This document shows positions 1 through 6,721 of a stretch of DNA of 8,628 nucleotides, piece after piece. Location of the stretch: assembly GCA_025924845.1 (NCBI GenBank), contig JAICHN010000222.1:1-8628 (forward strand). The letters run 5' to 3'. Within the stretch, counting starts at the first letter, position 1, and the number at the start of each line of letters is the position of its first letter. The notes beneath the pieces are model-generated. The model made no database searches, was not told the DNA's origin, and was given only the letters and a program-made list of their open reading frames with translations. The position numbers were made by a program, and so were the translations under genes. The DNA comes from Chloroflexota bacterium. GTDB taxonomy: Bacteria > Chloroflexota > UBA5177 > JANWHV01.

Positions 1-351
1 CTGGCCGGTATCCCCCAGGAGTTGGTAGAGATGGCGCGGATCGAAGGGGCGGGGGCGCTGAGCATTGTCCGCCACATCAAACTGCCGCTCCTGTTACCGG
101 TCCTGGTGCTGATGGTGGTTAGCGTGACCAGCTATGTATTGACCCTGATCACGGAACCATTTCTGCTGCAAAATACCCTATCGATATCGGCGGCCTTCAC
201 GCCCAATATGTGGGCCTACAACGTCAGCTTCCAATCCGGCTTCTTTAATCTGGCGGCGGCGGCGGCCATGCTGCTGTTGCTGATCGCCTCCGTCTTCTCC
301 ATCCTGTTTGTTTGGCTCTCCGGCATGTATCGTCTGCAAGAACGCGACTAG
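1..351 (+). CDS. Sugar ABC transporter permease, MalF-like (3' part only)
   Basis: This is the C-terminal 116 residues of an inner-membrane permease of a carbohydrate ABC importer. The reading frame is open from the first base, so the start lies upstream of the window; the TTG at 22 is internal. The EAA loop, which docks onto the ATPase subunit, is visible near the beginning: residues ELVEMARIEGAG, followed by the IKLP element of the usual EAA-G-I-LP pattern. Two hydrophobic segments follow, roughly residues 27-50 and 80-106, and the protein ends in a short basic-acidic tail (RLQERD). The next gene is another permease starting 18 bases after this stop, which is the normal malF-malG arrangement of CUT1 sugar importers. 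The transported sugar cannot be read from the sequence. The periplasmic binding protein is probably upstream, outside the window. Confidence 0.93.
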   Translation: MAGIPQELVEMARIEGAGALSIVRHIKLPLLLPVLVLMVVSVTSYVLTLITEPFLLQNTLSISAAFTPNMWAYNVSFQSGFFNLAAAAAMLLLLIASVFSILFVWLSGMYRLQERD

Positions 352-368
352 AAAGCGGAGGGATGGAG

Positions 369-1289
369 ATGCAAACCTCGCAGGCGCCGAAGCCGGCCGC
401 GACGATCAACTATCGTCTCCGCCGTCGCTTAATCAACCTCGCCGTAACCGTCGTGCTCGCCGCGCTCTGTTACTACTTCATCGCCCCGGTACTATGGCTG
501 ATCCTAGCGAGCATGAAGACCAAGACAGATGTCTTCGCTACCTCGCCGTTGTGGTTCGGCTCGTCGTTCCGCTTCTGGGACAATGTGACCCATGTGCTGG
601 ACTACAGTAACTCGATCTTCGTGACCTGGACCAAAAACTCGCTGCTCTACACGATCCCGAGCGTCGCCATCGTGATCGTGACCAGCGCGGCAGCCGGCTT
701 CGGCATGGCCAAGTATCGATTCCGCGGTCGAACGGTGCTGCTGTTCGTGACGATCATCGCCCTGCTGGTCCCCTCCACCACCCTGGCCGTGCCGATCTAT
801 CTGGAAGGCTCGAAGCTCGGCATCGTGAATACACCGTGGGGGGTCATTCTGCCGACCAGCGCCAGCGCCTTCGGCGTCTGGCTCTGCTACAACTTCTTCA
901 GCTTCCAGTTCAGTACGGAGATTATGCAGGCAGCGCGCATCGACGGGGCCAATGAATATCAGATCTTCGCTTTCATCGCCCTGCCCACCTCGCGCGGCAT
1001 CCTGGCCACGGTGGCCATGCTCACCTTCGTCAGCAACTGGAACAACTTCTTTCTGCCTTTCCTGATGGAGGCGCGTGACGACCTGATGCCCCTTCCGGTG
1101 GGACTGGGAAACATGGCGGCCCAGACCGCGCTGGGCAGCCAGGCCAGTACCGCTGCCGGCTCGGCGATCAGCATCATGGATGTAATCACCGGCGCGTTCG
1201 TGATCGCTCTACCGGTGGCCATCCTGTTCGTCGCGGTCAGAAAGTACTGGGCGACGGGGCTGCTGGGCGGGAGCTTGCAGGGTCAGTAG
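369..1289 (+). CDS. Sugar ABC transporter permease, MalG-like
   Basis: A complete 306-residue integral membrane permease, the MalG-type partner of the preceding MalF-like protein, placed to form the heterodimeric channel of a carbohydrate importer. About six hydrophobic segments are visible: one near the N-terminus after a basic stretch (RLRRRL), then NSLLYTIPS..., TVLLFVTIIALL..., a segment around VILPTSASAFGVWL, LATVAMLTFVSNW and a C-terminal one at VITGAFVIALPVAILF. The EAA loop EIMQAARIDGANEYQIFAFIALP is intact. I chose the ATG at 369 because GGAGG at 357-361 is seven bases upstream. The in-frame ATG at 363 leaves only one base of spacing and would add two residues. The short gap to malF indicates co-transcription. 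Length and architecture are typical of COG0395. The substrate is unknown; a deoxy sugar or its oligosaccharide is suggested only by the downstream catabolic genes. Confidence 0.93.
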   Translation: MQTSQAPKPAATINYRLRRRLINLAVTVVLAALCYYFIAPVLWLILASMKTKTDVFATSPLWFGSSFRFWDNVTHVLDYSNSIFVTWTKNSLLYTIPSVAIVIVTSAAAGFGMAKYRFRGRTVLLFVTIIALLVPSTTLAVPIYLEGSKLGIVNTPWGVILPTSASAFGVWLCYNFFSFQFSTEIMQAARIDGANEYQIFAFIALPTSRGILATVAMLTFVSNWNNFFLPFLMEARDDLMPLPVGLGNMAAQTALGSQASTAAGSAISIMDVITGAFVIALPVAILFVAVRKYWATGLLGGSLQGQ

Positions 1290-1361
1290 GACGATCGAAC
1301 TCATGCCGGCCACCATTGAAGGTCTGAGAAAGCAACGCGAGACGATAAGGCAGCGAACGCT

Positions 1362-1802
1362 TCAGAAGAGTTCCTCGGCCAACGCGACGATGATGCCCGC
1401 GGGGCCTCGCATGTAGCAGAGTCTGTACTTGTCCTCGTACTGGACCACCTCGCCGACGAGTTGGGCGCCGTTGGCGCGCAGGCGAGCGACAGTGTCGTCG
1501 ACGCTTTCGACGGTAAACATGACGCTCCGGAGGCCCAGCGTGTTCGGGGGTGCGATCGCCGGTTCGAGGTCGACCAGTTTTGGATTGCAAAACTTGGTCA
1601 GCTCAAGCCGCCCGTGCCCATCTGGGGTCCGCATCATAACGATGTCGACTTGGACACTTTCGAGCCCGTTGACGCGGTCCACCCATGGGCCTTCAACCGC
1701 CATCTCACCTTCGAGCGTCATGCCGAGCACGGTGAAAAAAGCGATAGCGGCGGCAAGGTCGTCGACGACGACGCTGATATGGTCCAATCTCTTGATCGTC
1801 AT
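1362..1802 (-). CDS. VOC / glyoxalase-fold protein
   Basis: A 146-residue protein of the vicinal oxygen chelate superfamily, with two beta-alpha-beta-beta-beta modules. The first module opens with RLDHISVVVDDLAAAIAFF (His8) and reaches RLELTKF (Glu67). The second opens with LRSVMFTVESVDDTVARL and ends with GIIVALAEE (Glu143/Glu144). In VOC enzymes with four metal ligands, a His normally sits where this protein has Ser93, so one metal ligand appears to be missing. It may therefore be a binding or resistance-type member, an enzyme with altered metal coordination, or a sugar-epimerase-like member; I cannot assign a substrate. The start at 1802 fits the fold exactly. Upstream frame extension would run into the LacI gene and is a shadow. 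It lies 184 bases downstream of, and on the same strand as, the LacI gene, and appears to have its own promoter. Confidence 0.85.
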   Translation of the reverse strand: MTIKRLDHISVVVDDLAAAIAFFTVLGMTLEGEMAVEGPWVDRVNGLESVQVDIVMMRTPDGHGRLELTKFCNPKLVDLEPAIAPPNTLGLRSVMFTVESVDDTVARLRANGAQLVGEVVQYEDKYRLCYMRGPAGIIVALAEELF

Positions 1803-1808
1803 GTCCCT

Positions 1809-1837
1809 ACAATAGCAGAGGCCGTGCGCGCGGTCCA
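1809..1837 (-). promoter_or_regulatory. Candidate promoter of the VOC gene, possibly leaderless
   Basis: Read on the minus strand, TGGACC (1832-1837) is followed by a 17-base spacer and TATTGT (1809-1814), preceded by an extended -10 TGC. Each hexamer matches four of six consensus bases. The -10 box ends only six bases before the ATG at 1802, so a transcript starting about seven bases downstream would begin at or next to the start codon. A short purine run (AGGGA) also sits just before the ATG, but too close for a normal ribosome-binding site. The remaining 1838-1986 stretch up to the LacI stop holds only a small GCAGC-CAA-GCTGC hairpin and no gene. Confidence 0.35.
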
Positions 1838-1986
1838 GGCCGACCGTTCTCGCGAGTTGAGCGTGGTTAGCCGAGGAAACGCAGGGAGATGAGGGCGCAG
1901 CCAAGCTGCAAGGGGACCCGCCGCGTCCTGGCGCTGATTGGCTCGAAGGCACTACCCCACATTTTCCAGGTGCGCCGGTCAGCAGC

Positions 1987-3036
1987 CTATCCCCAGCAAA
2001 CAGCCACCTGACGGGTCGAGTCGCGCACCACCAGATGCGCCTGGTAGCGCGCCACCACGGGCGGCGCGTCGGCGGCGGGATCGGCGCCGGCCGCGAGGCG
2101 GATGCGCTTGAGCAACATGTGGGCCGCGACCATGGCCATTTCCTGGATAGGCAGAGCGACCGTGGTGAGGGCGGGACGCAGCAATTCGAACCAATCCGCG
2201 TTGCCGAAGCCGACCAGTGAGAGATCGTCCGGTACCCTGACCTCACATTGACTGAGCGCCTGCAGGGCGCCGATCACCAATTCGTTGCTGGTGGCGATAA
2301 TCGCCGTCGCCCTGTGATCCTGGGCCAGCAAGGCTTTGGTGGCCAGCCGCGCCGCCTCGCGTCGATAGGGTCCGGACGCGATCAGGGACTCATCGCCCGA
2401 CACTCCGGCCGAGGCGAGCGCCTGGCGATAGCCGTCAAGGCGAAGCCGCGACGTGCTGAAGTTGGTCGGGCCGGTCAATACGGCGATTCGCCGGTGACCG
2501 AGATCGAGCAGATGCTCGGTGCCCTGCCGGCCCGCGTCCACATCATCGATCAGCACCGCGTCGTCCACCGAATCGGCGCTATGGCGCACCAGTTCCACGA
2601 CGGGAGGGACGGAGCGGCCGTTCAGCCGAACCGTACTCGGCTGCCGTTGAGGACTGGGCACCACCACCATGCCCGCCACCCGTTCCTCACGCAGCAAGCG
2701 ACGCTGCGCCGCTTCCGCCGCCGCGTCATCGCTGGTCACGCAGAGGATCACCTGGTAGCCCGCCGCGGCCAACGTCGTCTGCACCAGGGTTGCCGCCGCG
2801 GCGTAATAATCGTTCAAGATGTCGGGCAAGATCAGTCCGACTACTTGCCGGCGCTGCGTCTTGAGGCTTCGCGCCAGGCCGTTGGGCTCGTAACCGAGTT
2901 CAGTCGCCCGCTCCAGGATGCGCTCGACCTGGGCACGGGTCGAGGCGCGCTTGAAATCGCGCCCGCTCAAGGCCCGTGATACGGTGGAGGTGGACAAGCC
3001 CAAGCTCCGCGACAACTCTTTCAACGTGCTTGCCAT
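1987..3036 (-). CDS. LacI-family transcriptional regulator
   Basis: A 349-residue sugar-responsive DNA-binding protein of normal length for the family. The N-terminal helix-turn-helix spans about residues 4-24 (TLKELSRSLGLSTSTVSRAL). The minor-groove hinge helix follows at about 50-60 (YEPNGLARSLKT). The rest is a periplasmic-binding-protein-like effector domain starting at VVGLILPD; it includes the conserved ...LLDLGHRRIAVLTGP... segment and ATAIIATSNELVIGALQAL...VPDDLSLVGFGNADW, hallmark positions of LacI/GalR proteins. It is transcribed away from the lactonase operon with a 200-base shared upstream region carrying a LacI-style palindrome that overlaps its own candidate -10. This supports control of the divergent operon and autoregulation. 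The inducer is not readable, but a 6-deoxyhexose or its aldonate or lactone is the natural guess from the neighbours. Confidence 0.95.
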   Translation of the reverse strand: MASTLKELSRSLGLSTSTVSRALSGRDFKRASTRAQVERILERATELGYEPNGLARSLKTQRRQVVGLILPDILNDYYAAAATLVQTTLAAAGYQVILCVTSDDAAAEAAQRRLLREERVAGMVVVPSPQRQPSTVRLNGRSVPPVVELVRHSADSVDDAVLIDDVDAGRQGTEHLLDLGHRRIAVLTGPTNFSTSRLRLDGYRQALASAGVSGDESLIASGPYRREAARLATKALLAQDHRATAIIATSNELVIGALQALSQCEVRVPDDLSLVGFGNADWFELLRPALTTVALPIQEMAMVAAHMLLKRIRLAAGADPAADAPPVVARYQAHLVVRDSTRQVAVCWG

Positions 3037-3068
3037 GAATTTCGCCGTGCCCTACATCTACTCACTGG

Positions 3069-3096
3069 TGGTAACGATTGCAGCCGTATGTTACCA
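3069..3096. promoter_or_regulatory. Candidate LacI-type operator in the divergent control region
   Basis: Between the LacI start (3036) and the lactonase start (3237), bases 3069-3082 read TGGTAACGATTGCA. This fits the TGnnAnCGnTnnCA form typical of LacI-family operators, with a central CG. The same TGGTAAC is repeated inverted as GTTACCA at 3090-3096, giving 7-bp perfect arms 14 bases apart. On the minus strand the right arm forms part of TGG-TAACAT (3088-3096), a possible extended -10 for the LacI gene with a leader of about 45 bases, so binding here could autoregulate it. I found no convincing -35/-10 pair for the plus-strand operon in the rest of 3097-3236. It has a TATCCT near 3139-3144 without a good partner. 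Confidence 0.45.
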
Positions 3097-3236
3097 TGGG
3101 CGGGCGTCCCCTAGCATCTCCCGGCGCTGATCCCGGCCGTGTTATCCTCGTGGTGGACTCGGAACTCCGCGCAATCGTTCCCACAAAGGATGGGCGGCAG
3201 TCAACGTTCCCTACCCAAGCGTCATTGGAGGATGAC

Positions 3237-4079
3237 ATGGCTGTCAGAAAGGTCGACACGCATCAGCATTTCTGGAACCTGGAAACCGGTGAGTATCCCT
3301 GGCTCACGCCCGAAGCCGGGCCGCTGTTCCGCACCTACGAACCGGAAGAGTTAGAACCGCAACTCCGCGCCGCCGGCATTGACGCCACGGTGCTGGTGCA
3401 GGCGGCAGACTCATACGAGGATACCGACGCCATGCTGCGGCAGGCCGAGCGCTATCCCTGGATCGGGGCGGTGATCGGCTGGGTGCCCCTCCTGAGACCG
3501 ACTGAAGCGGCGGCGGCACTCGATCGTTATATGGGGCACGCCAAGTTTCGCGGCATCCGCCACCTGATTCACGACGAGTCTGATCCCAACTGGGTGCTGC
3601 AAGACCAGGTCCTGGAAGGGCTCCAGGCACTCGCCGATCGTAAACTGATCTTCGAGGTGGTCGCCGTCTTCCCCAACCACCTCAAGCATGTGCCGACCCT
3701 GGCCCAGCGCTTCCCCGATTTGACCCTGGTGATCGATCATCTCGCCAAGCCGCCGATCAAGGCCGGCGTCATGGAACCGTGGGCCACCCAACTGGCCGAG
3801 GCCGCGCGGTACCCCAATGTCCATGCCAAAATCTCCGGCCTCAACACGGCCGCCGATCCGGAGCACTGGTCCGCGGACGATCTCAAACCGTACATCGATC
3901 ACGCGATCAACGTCTTCGGGGTCGATCGCCTGATGTTCGGCAGCGACTGGCCGGTCTGCCTGCTCGCCGGCGACTACGCACGCGTGTGGGCCGAGACGAA
4001 TCGCGCCCTGGCCGAGCACTCCACCGATCAGATCGCGGCGATCCTGGGCGGCACGGCCGAGCGTGTCTACAAACTCTGA
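3237..4079 (+). CDS. COG3618 amidohydrolase, probable 6-deoxy-sugar lactonase (L-fuconolactonase/L-rhamnonolactonase-like)
   Basis: A 280-residue amidohydrolase-2 family TIM-barrel hydrolase. The N-terminus KVDTHQHFW carries the metal-site His9 and His11 pair. Further signature segments are FRGIRHLI (around 104-111), the VIDHLAKPP strand with His168, NVHAKISGL with His196 and FGSDWPV with Asp237. This order and length match the COG3618 group that includes L-fucono-1,5-lactonase and related sugar lactonases, which hydrolyse the lactone from sugar dehydrogenase to the free aldonate in the cytoplasm. The frame stays open upstream to 3078, but the ATG at 3237 gives a normal N-terminus and has GGAGG (3227-3231) five bases ahead. 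It is the first gene of the operon, with the mutarotase 12 bases after its stop. The neighbours strongly favour an acid-sugar pathway; rhamnose versus fucose is undecided. Confidence 0.85.
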   Translation: MAVRKVDTHQHFWNLETGEYPWLTPEAGPLFRTYEPEELEPQLRAAGIDATVLVQAADSYEDTDAMLRQAERYPWIGAVIGWVPLLRPTEAAAALDRYMGHAKFRGIRHLIHDESDPNWVLQDQVLEGLQALADRKLIFEVVAVFPNHLKHVPTLAQRFPDLTLVIDHLAKPPIKAGVMEPWATQLAEAARYPNVHAKISGLNTAADPEHWSADDLKPYIDHAINVFGVDRLMFGSDWPVCLLAGDYARVWAETNRALAEHSTDQIAAILGGTAERVYKL

Positions 4080-4091
4080 GGGGAAGGGACC

Positions 4092-4415
4092 ATGCAACGC
4101 TGCGCGCAACTGATCGGGATCAAGGCCGACCAGATCGCCGAGTACGAACGACTTCATGCGGCGGTCTGGCCCGAAGTACTGGCGACCATACGGGCCTGCA
4201 ACATCCGGAACTATTCCATTTTCCGTCACGACACGACCCTGTTCGCCTACTTTGAATATGTGGGTCAGGATTTCGCAGGCGACATGGCGCGGATGGCAGC
4301 CGATCCCAAGACACAGGAGTGGTGGGCCATCTGCAAGCCGATGCAGCAACCGTTGGCGACCAACCAGGCCGACGAGTGGTGGACCACGATCGGCGAGGTG
4401 TTCCATACCGATTGA
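4092..4415 (+). CDS. rhaM: L-rhamnose mutarotase family protein (RhaM-like)
   Basis: A 107-residue protein of the RhaM family (COG3254, formerly DUF718), dimeric enzymes that interconvert the alpha and beta anomers of L-rhamnose; some relatives act on L-fucose. The residues that mark the E. coli active site are present at matching or near-matching places: Tyr18 and His22 in EYERLH, Tyr41 in RNYSIF, and the double tryptophan Trp77-Trp78 in TQEWWAIC. Length is normal. It starts 12 bases after the lactonase stop, with a purine-rich AAGGGA close upstream, so it is almost certainly co-transcribed. Supplying the right anomer to a sugar dehydrogenase explains its place beside a lactonase. The sugar specificity is inferred and could be L-fucose rather than L-rhamnose. 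Confidence 0.88.
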   Translation: MQRCAQLIGIKADQIAEYERLHAAVWPEVLATIRACNIRNYSIFRHDTTLFAYFEYVGQDFAGDMARMAADPKTQEWWAICKPMQQPLATNQADEWWTTIGEVFHTD

Positions 4416-4417
4416 TC

Positions 4418-4474
4418 GGCCGGCGCCATAAGCCTGCCCCTGCACCGCCCGGCGGCTTGGTTCTAAGGCCGGCC
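4418..4474 (+). other. Two-part stem-loop between the mutarotase and the first enolase-superfamily gene
   Basis: The 85-base gap contains GGCCGGC at 4418-4424 pairing with GCCGGCC at 4468-4474. Nested inside is AAGCC at 4430-4434 pairing with GGCTT at 4454-4458. The arms are perfect, but the internal loop is uneven (5 versus 9 bases). There is no T-tract afterwards, so it is not a standard intrinsic terminator. It could act as an mRNA processing or stability element that lowers expression of the downstream genes, or be chance in GC-rich DNA. The GAGGAG ribosome-binding site of the next gene (4486-4491) lies outside the stem. Confidence 0.3.
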
Positions 4475-4500
4475 CAGATGCCGGCGAGGAGTAAGATTCA

Positions 4501-5586
4501 GTGTCGTTTGAGATCGAACGTTATCGGATAACCCGCTTCCAGTTTCCCCGGTCTCGGGTTATCGGCGACTCGCAAGTGCGCATCGATACGCATTACATCG
4601 GCACCATTGAACTGTTCAGCCGAAATGGTCACGTCGGGTTGGGATTCTTCGGCGCCCTGCTGGCGCCGCTGCCGCCTCTGGCGGAACTGGAGCGCGTCTT
4701 CGCGACCGAGGCATGGCAGGGACTGGAAGGGCAGAATCCATTCGTCCTGTTGCAGCGGCTGACCCGCCCGCGCGGCGGTAATATCCGCGCGGCATTCTAC
4801 GGCCATGCCATAAATCAGGCCCTATGGGATCTCCAGGGTAAGGAGTCCGGGCTGCCGCTCTACCGCCTGCTGGGCGGTACCTCGGGCACGGTGCGCGCCT
4901 ACGCGAGCGGCCTCGACTATCATCTGTCACTTGAGGAGACCAGCGCCTTCTTCGCGCGCGCCGCGGCACGAGGATTTACGGCCTTCAAGGTCAAGGTCGG
5001 CAATCCTGACCTTGCCTGGGATCTGGAGCGTCTTCGGGCCATCGCCGCCGCGGTTGGTCCCGAGGCGACTTTCATGGTCGATGCCAACGAGGCATGGTCG
5101 CCGAAGGAGGCGATCCGGCGAGCCTATGCCTATCGTGAGGCCGGAATCAACATCTACTGGATTGAAGACCCCTGCCTGCGCGATGACTTCGCCGGCCTTG
5201 CCCTGGTCAGGCAGGAGGTTCCGTTCTCGCATATCAACAGCGGCGAATATCTTGATTTGCACGGCAAACGCCTGCTGATGGAGCACCGGGCGGTCGACAT
5301 CGTCAATCTGCATGGGCAGATCAGCGACAGTCTGCATGCCGCGTGGCTGGCGGCGGAGTATGGTATTCCGGTGTCCCTCGGCAATACGCCCTTCGAGCTT
5401 GGCGTGCATCTCGCCGCGGCGCTGCCTAACGCGGAATGGATGGAGTACTCGTTCCAGGACTACGAACAACTGCTCGTCGAACCGGTCGTGTTTAAGGACG
5501 GCTTCGCGTTTGCGCCGGAGCGGCCGGGGCACGGCCTGGCTCTGGCCGAGGATGCACGAGCCAGGTACGCCCATCCCGAGGCATAA
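4501..5586 (+). CDS. Enolase-superfamily (MR/MLE) protein with Asn in place of the catalytic His
   Basis: A 361-residue member of the mandelate racemase/muconate lactonizing group, with an N-terminal capping domain (about 1-125) and a TIM barrel. Visible active-site positions are Lys163-x-Lys165 in FKVKVGN, metal ligands Asp194 (MVDANEAW), Glu222 (WIEDP) and Glu249 (NSGEY), Asp266 in AVDIVNLHG, and Glu315 in WMEY. At the seventh strand the usual Ser-Ser-His or Pro-His is SLGNTPFE, so the His of the His-Asp dyad aligns with Asn295. The sixth-strand DxxKxGG pattern is also degraded to DIVNLHG. It starts at GTG with GAGGAG (4486-4491) nine bases upstream. Context points to an acid-sugar dehydratase, cycloisomerase or epimerase that uses only the Lys side of the active site. 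The specific reaction is unknown. Confidence 0.88.
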   Translation: MSFEIERYRITRFQFPRSRVIGDSQVRIDTHYIGTIELFSRNGHVGLGFFGALLAPLPPLAELERVFATEAWQGLEGQNPFVLLQRLTRPRGGNIRAAFYGHAINQALWDLQGKESGLPLYRLLGGTSGTVRAYASGLDYHLSLEETSAFFARAAARGFTAFKVKVGNPDLAWDLERLRAIAAAVGPEATFMVDANEAWSPKEAIRRAYAYREAGINIYWIEDPCLRDDFAGLALVRQEVPFSHINSGEYLDLHGKRLLMEHRAVDIVNLHGQISDSLHAAWLAAEYGIPVSLGNTPFELGVHLAAALPNAEWMEYSFQDYEQLLVEPVVFKDGFAFAPERPGHGLALAEDARARYAHPEA

Positions 5587-5632
5587 TCCCTGTATCGTTG
5601 AGGTCATTAACAGGCTGGGGGGCGCACGCGCC

Positions 5633-6721
5633 ATGTCGAAAATCGTCAGAGCCGAAGCGTATCTGTGTGACATCGCCGTTGAAACAAAGCGAACGGACGC
5701 TATCCAGGCCTTCGTGAAACAGGAAACGATCTTTGTCGAGATCGAAACCGACGACGGCATCACGGGGACCGGATATTCCTACACGATAGGCACGGGCGGG
5801 CGCGCGGTGCTCCAACTCTTGCGCACCGACCTCATTGACCTGCTGCTGGGTGAGGATGCGCGGCAGGTCGAGGGGCTCTGGCAGAAGCTGTTCTGGGCGA
5901 CCCATGCCACGGCGGTCGGAGCAATCACCAGCCTGGCATTGGCCGCCGTCGATACCGCCCTGTGGGACATCCGTTGTCTCGCGGCGGGTCAGCCGCTCTG
6001 GATGATCGCGGGCGGGGCACGGCCGCGCGTGCCGCTCTACGATACGGAGGGCGGCTGGCTGCATCTCTCGACCGAGCAGTTGGTGGCGGGGGCGCTGCAT
6101 TCCAAGGCCCAGGGCTGGCCCGGCGTGAAGCTGAAGGTGGGCAAACCGCATTTGGCCGAGGACGCGGAGCGGCTGGCCGCCGTGCGAGCGGCGGTGGGGC
6201 CGCACATGCATCTCATGGTGGACGCGAACCAGTCGATGACCGGTGCCCAGGCCAGGCGCTGGGCGCACATGTTGGAGCAGGCGGATGTCTACTGGTTCGA
6301 GGAACCACTGCCCGCCGAGGATCTGACCGGCCACGCACAACTCGCCGCCTCGACCAGCGTGCCGATCGCCGTGGGTGAGAGCATCTATTCGCTCAGCCAC
6401 TTTCGCGAATACCTGGCGGCGGGCGCGGCAAGCATCATTCAGGTGGACGCGGCGCGCATCGGCGGTATCACTCCCTGGCTGAAGACAGCGCATCTGGCCG
6501 AGGCATTCAATGTGAAGGTGGCGCCGCATTTTCTCATGGAACTGCACGTCAGCCTGACGGCGGCGGTTCCGAACGGGCTTTATGTCGAGTACATCCCGCA
6601 ACTCCGGGCAGTGATGACGCGCGAGGTAGTAATCGAGAACGGCCACGCCCTGGCGCCCACCGAGCCGGGATTGGGCATTGCCTGGGATCGGGAGGCGATT
6701 AAACGCCTGCGGTCCGCCTGA
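5633..6721 (+). CDS. Enolase-superfamily (MR/MLE) enzyme, probable acid-sugar dehydratase
   Basis: A 362-residue mandelate racemase-subgroup enzyme with the complete catalytic set. This comprises Lys166-x-Lys168 (VKLKVGK), the metal ligands Asp197 (MVDANQ), Glu223 (WFEEP) and Glu249 (VGES), Asp272 in QVDAARIGGIT, His299 in VAPHF, and Glu319 in YVEY. The capping domain begins SKIVRAEAYL and includes the VEIETDDGITGTGYSYTIGTGG loop region that shapes substrate choice. Proteins like this remove water from sugar acids (rhamnonate, fuconate, talarate, galactarate and others) after proton abstraction next to the carboxylate. The frame is open far upstream, overlapping the previous gene, but the ATG at 5633 matches the family N-terminus; its ribosome-binding site is weak (a G-run about ten bases upstream). 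It follows the first enolase-superfamily gene by 46 bases and is probably the last gene of the operon. Substrate is inferred, not shown. Confidence 0.9.
   Translation: MSKIVRAEAYLCDIAVETKRTDAIQAFVKQETIFVEIETDDGITGTGYSYTIGTGGRAVLQLLRTDLIDLLLGEDARQVEGLWQKLFWATHATAVGAITSLALAAVDTALWDIRCLAAGQPLWMIAGGARPRVPLYDTEGGWLHLSTEQLVAGALHSKAQGWPGVKLKVGKPHLAEDAERLAAVRAAVGPHMHLMVDANQSMTGAQARRWAHMLEQADVYWFEEPLPAEDLTGHAQLAASTSVPIAVGESIYSLSHFREYLAAGAASIIQVDAARIGGITPWLKTAHLAEAFNVKVAPHFLMELHVSLTAAVPNGLYVEYIPQLRAVMTREVVIENGHALAPTEPGLGIAWDREAIKRLRSA

Noticed and set aside
1290..1361. Bidirectional terminator between the convergent permease and VOC genes
   Set aside because: Only short interrupted pairing (CTGA/AAGC with GCTT/CAG around 1324-1365) is present, without a strong stem or T-tracts.
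1908..1920. GCAGC-CAA-GCTGC hairpin as a LacI terminator
   Set aside because: The five-pair stem has no T-tract on either side and is likely chance in GC-rich sequence.
1362..2246. Long minus-strand frame extending the VOC protein to 294 residues
   Set aside because: The first 148 residues overlap the LacI coding region in another frame and have no family character. The VOC fold begins exactly at the ATG at 1802.
3411..4445. 344-residue minus-strand frame opposite the lactonase and mutarotase
   Set aside because: It is a shadow of two recognisable genes, with no start signal or domain character of its own.
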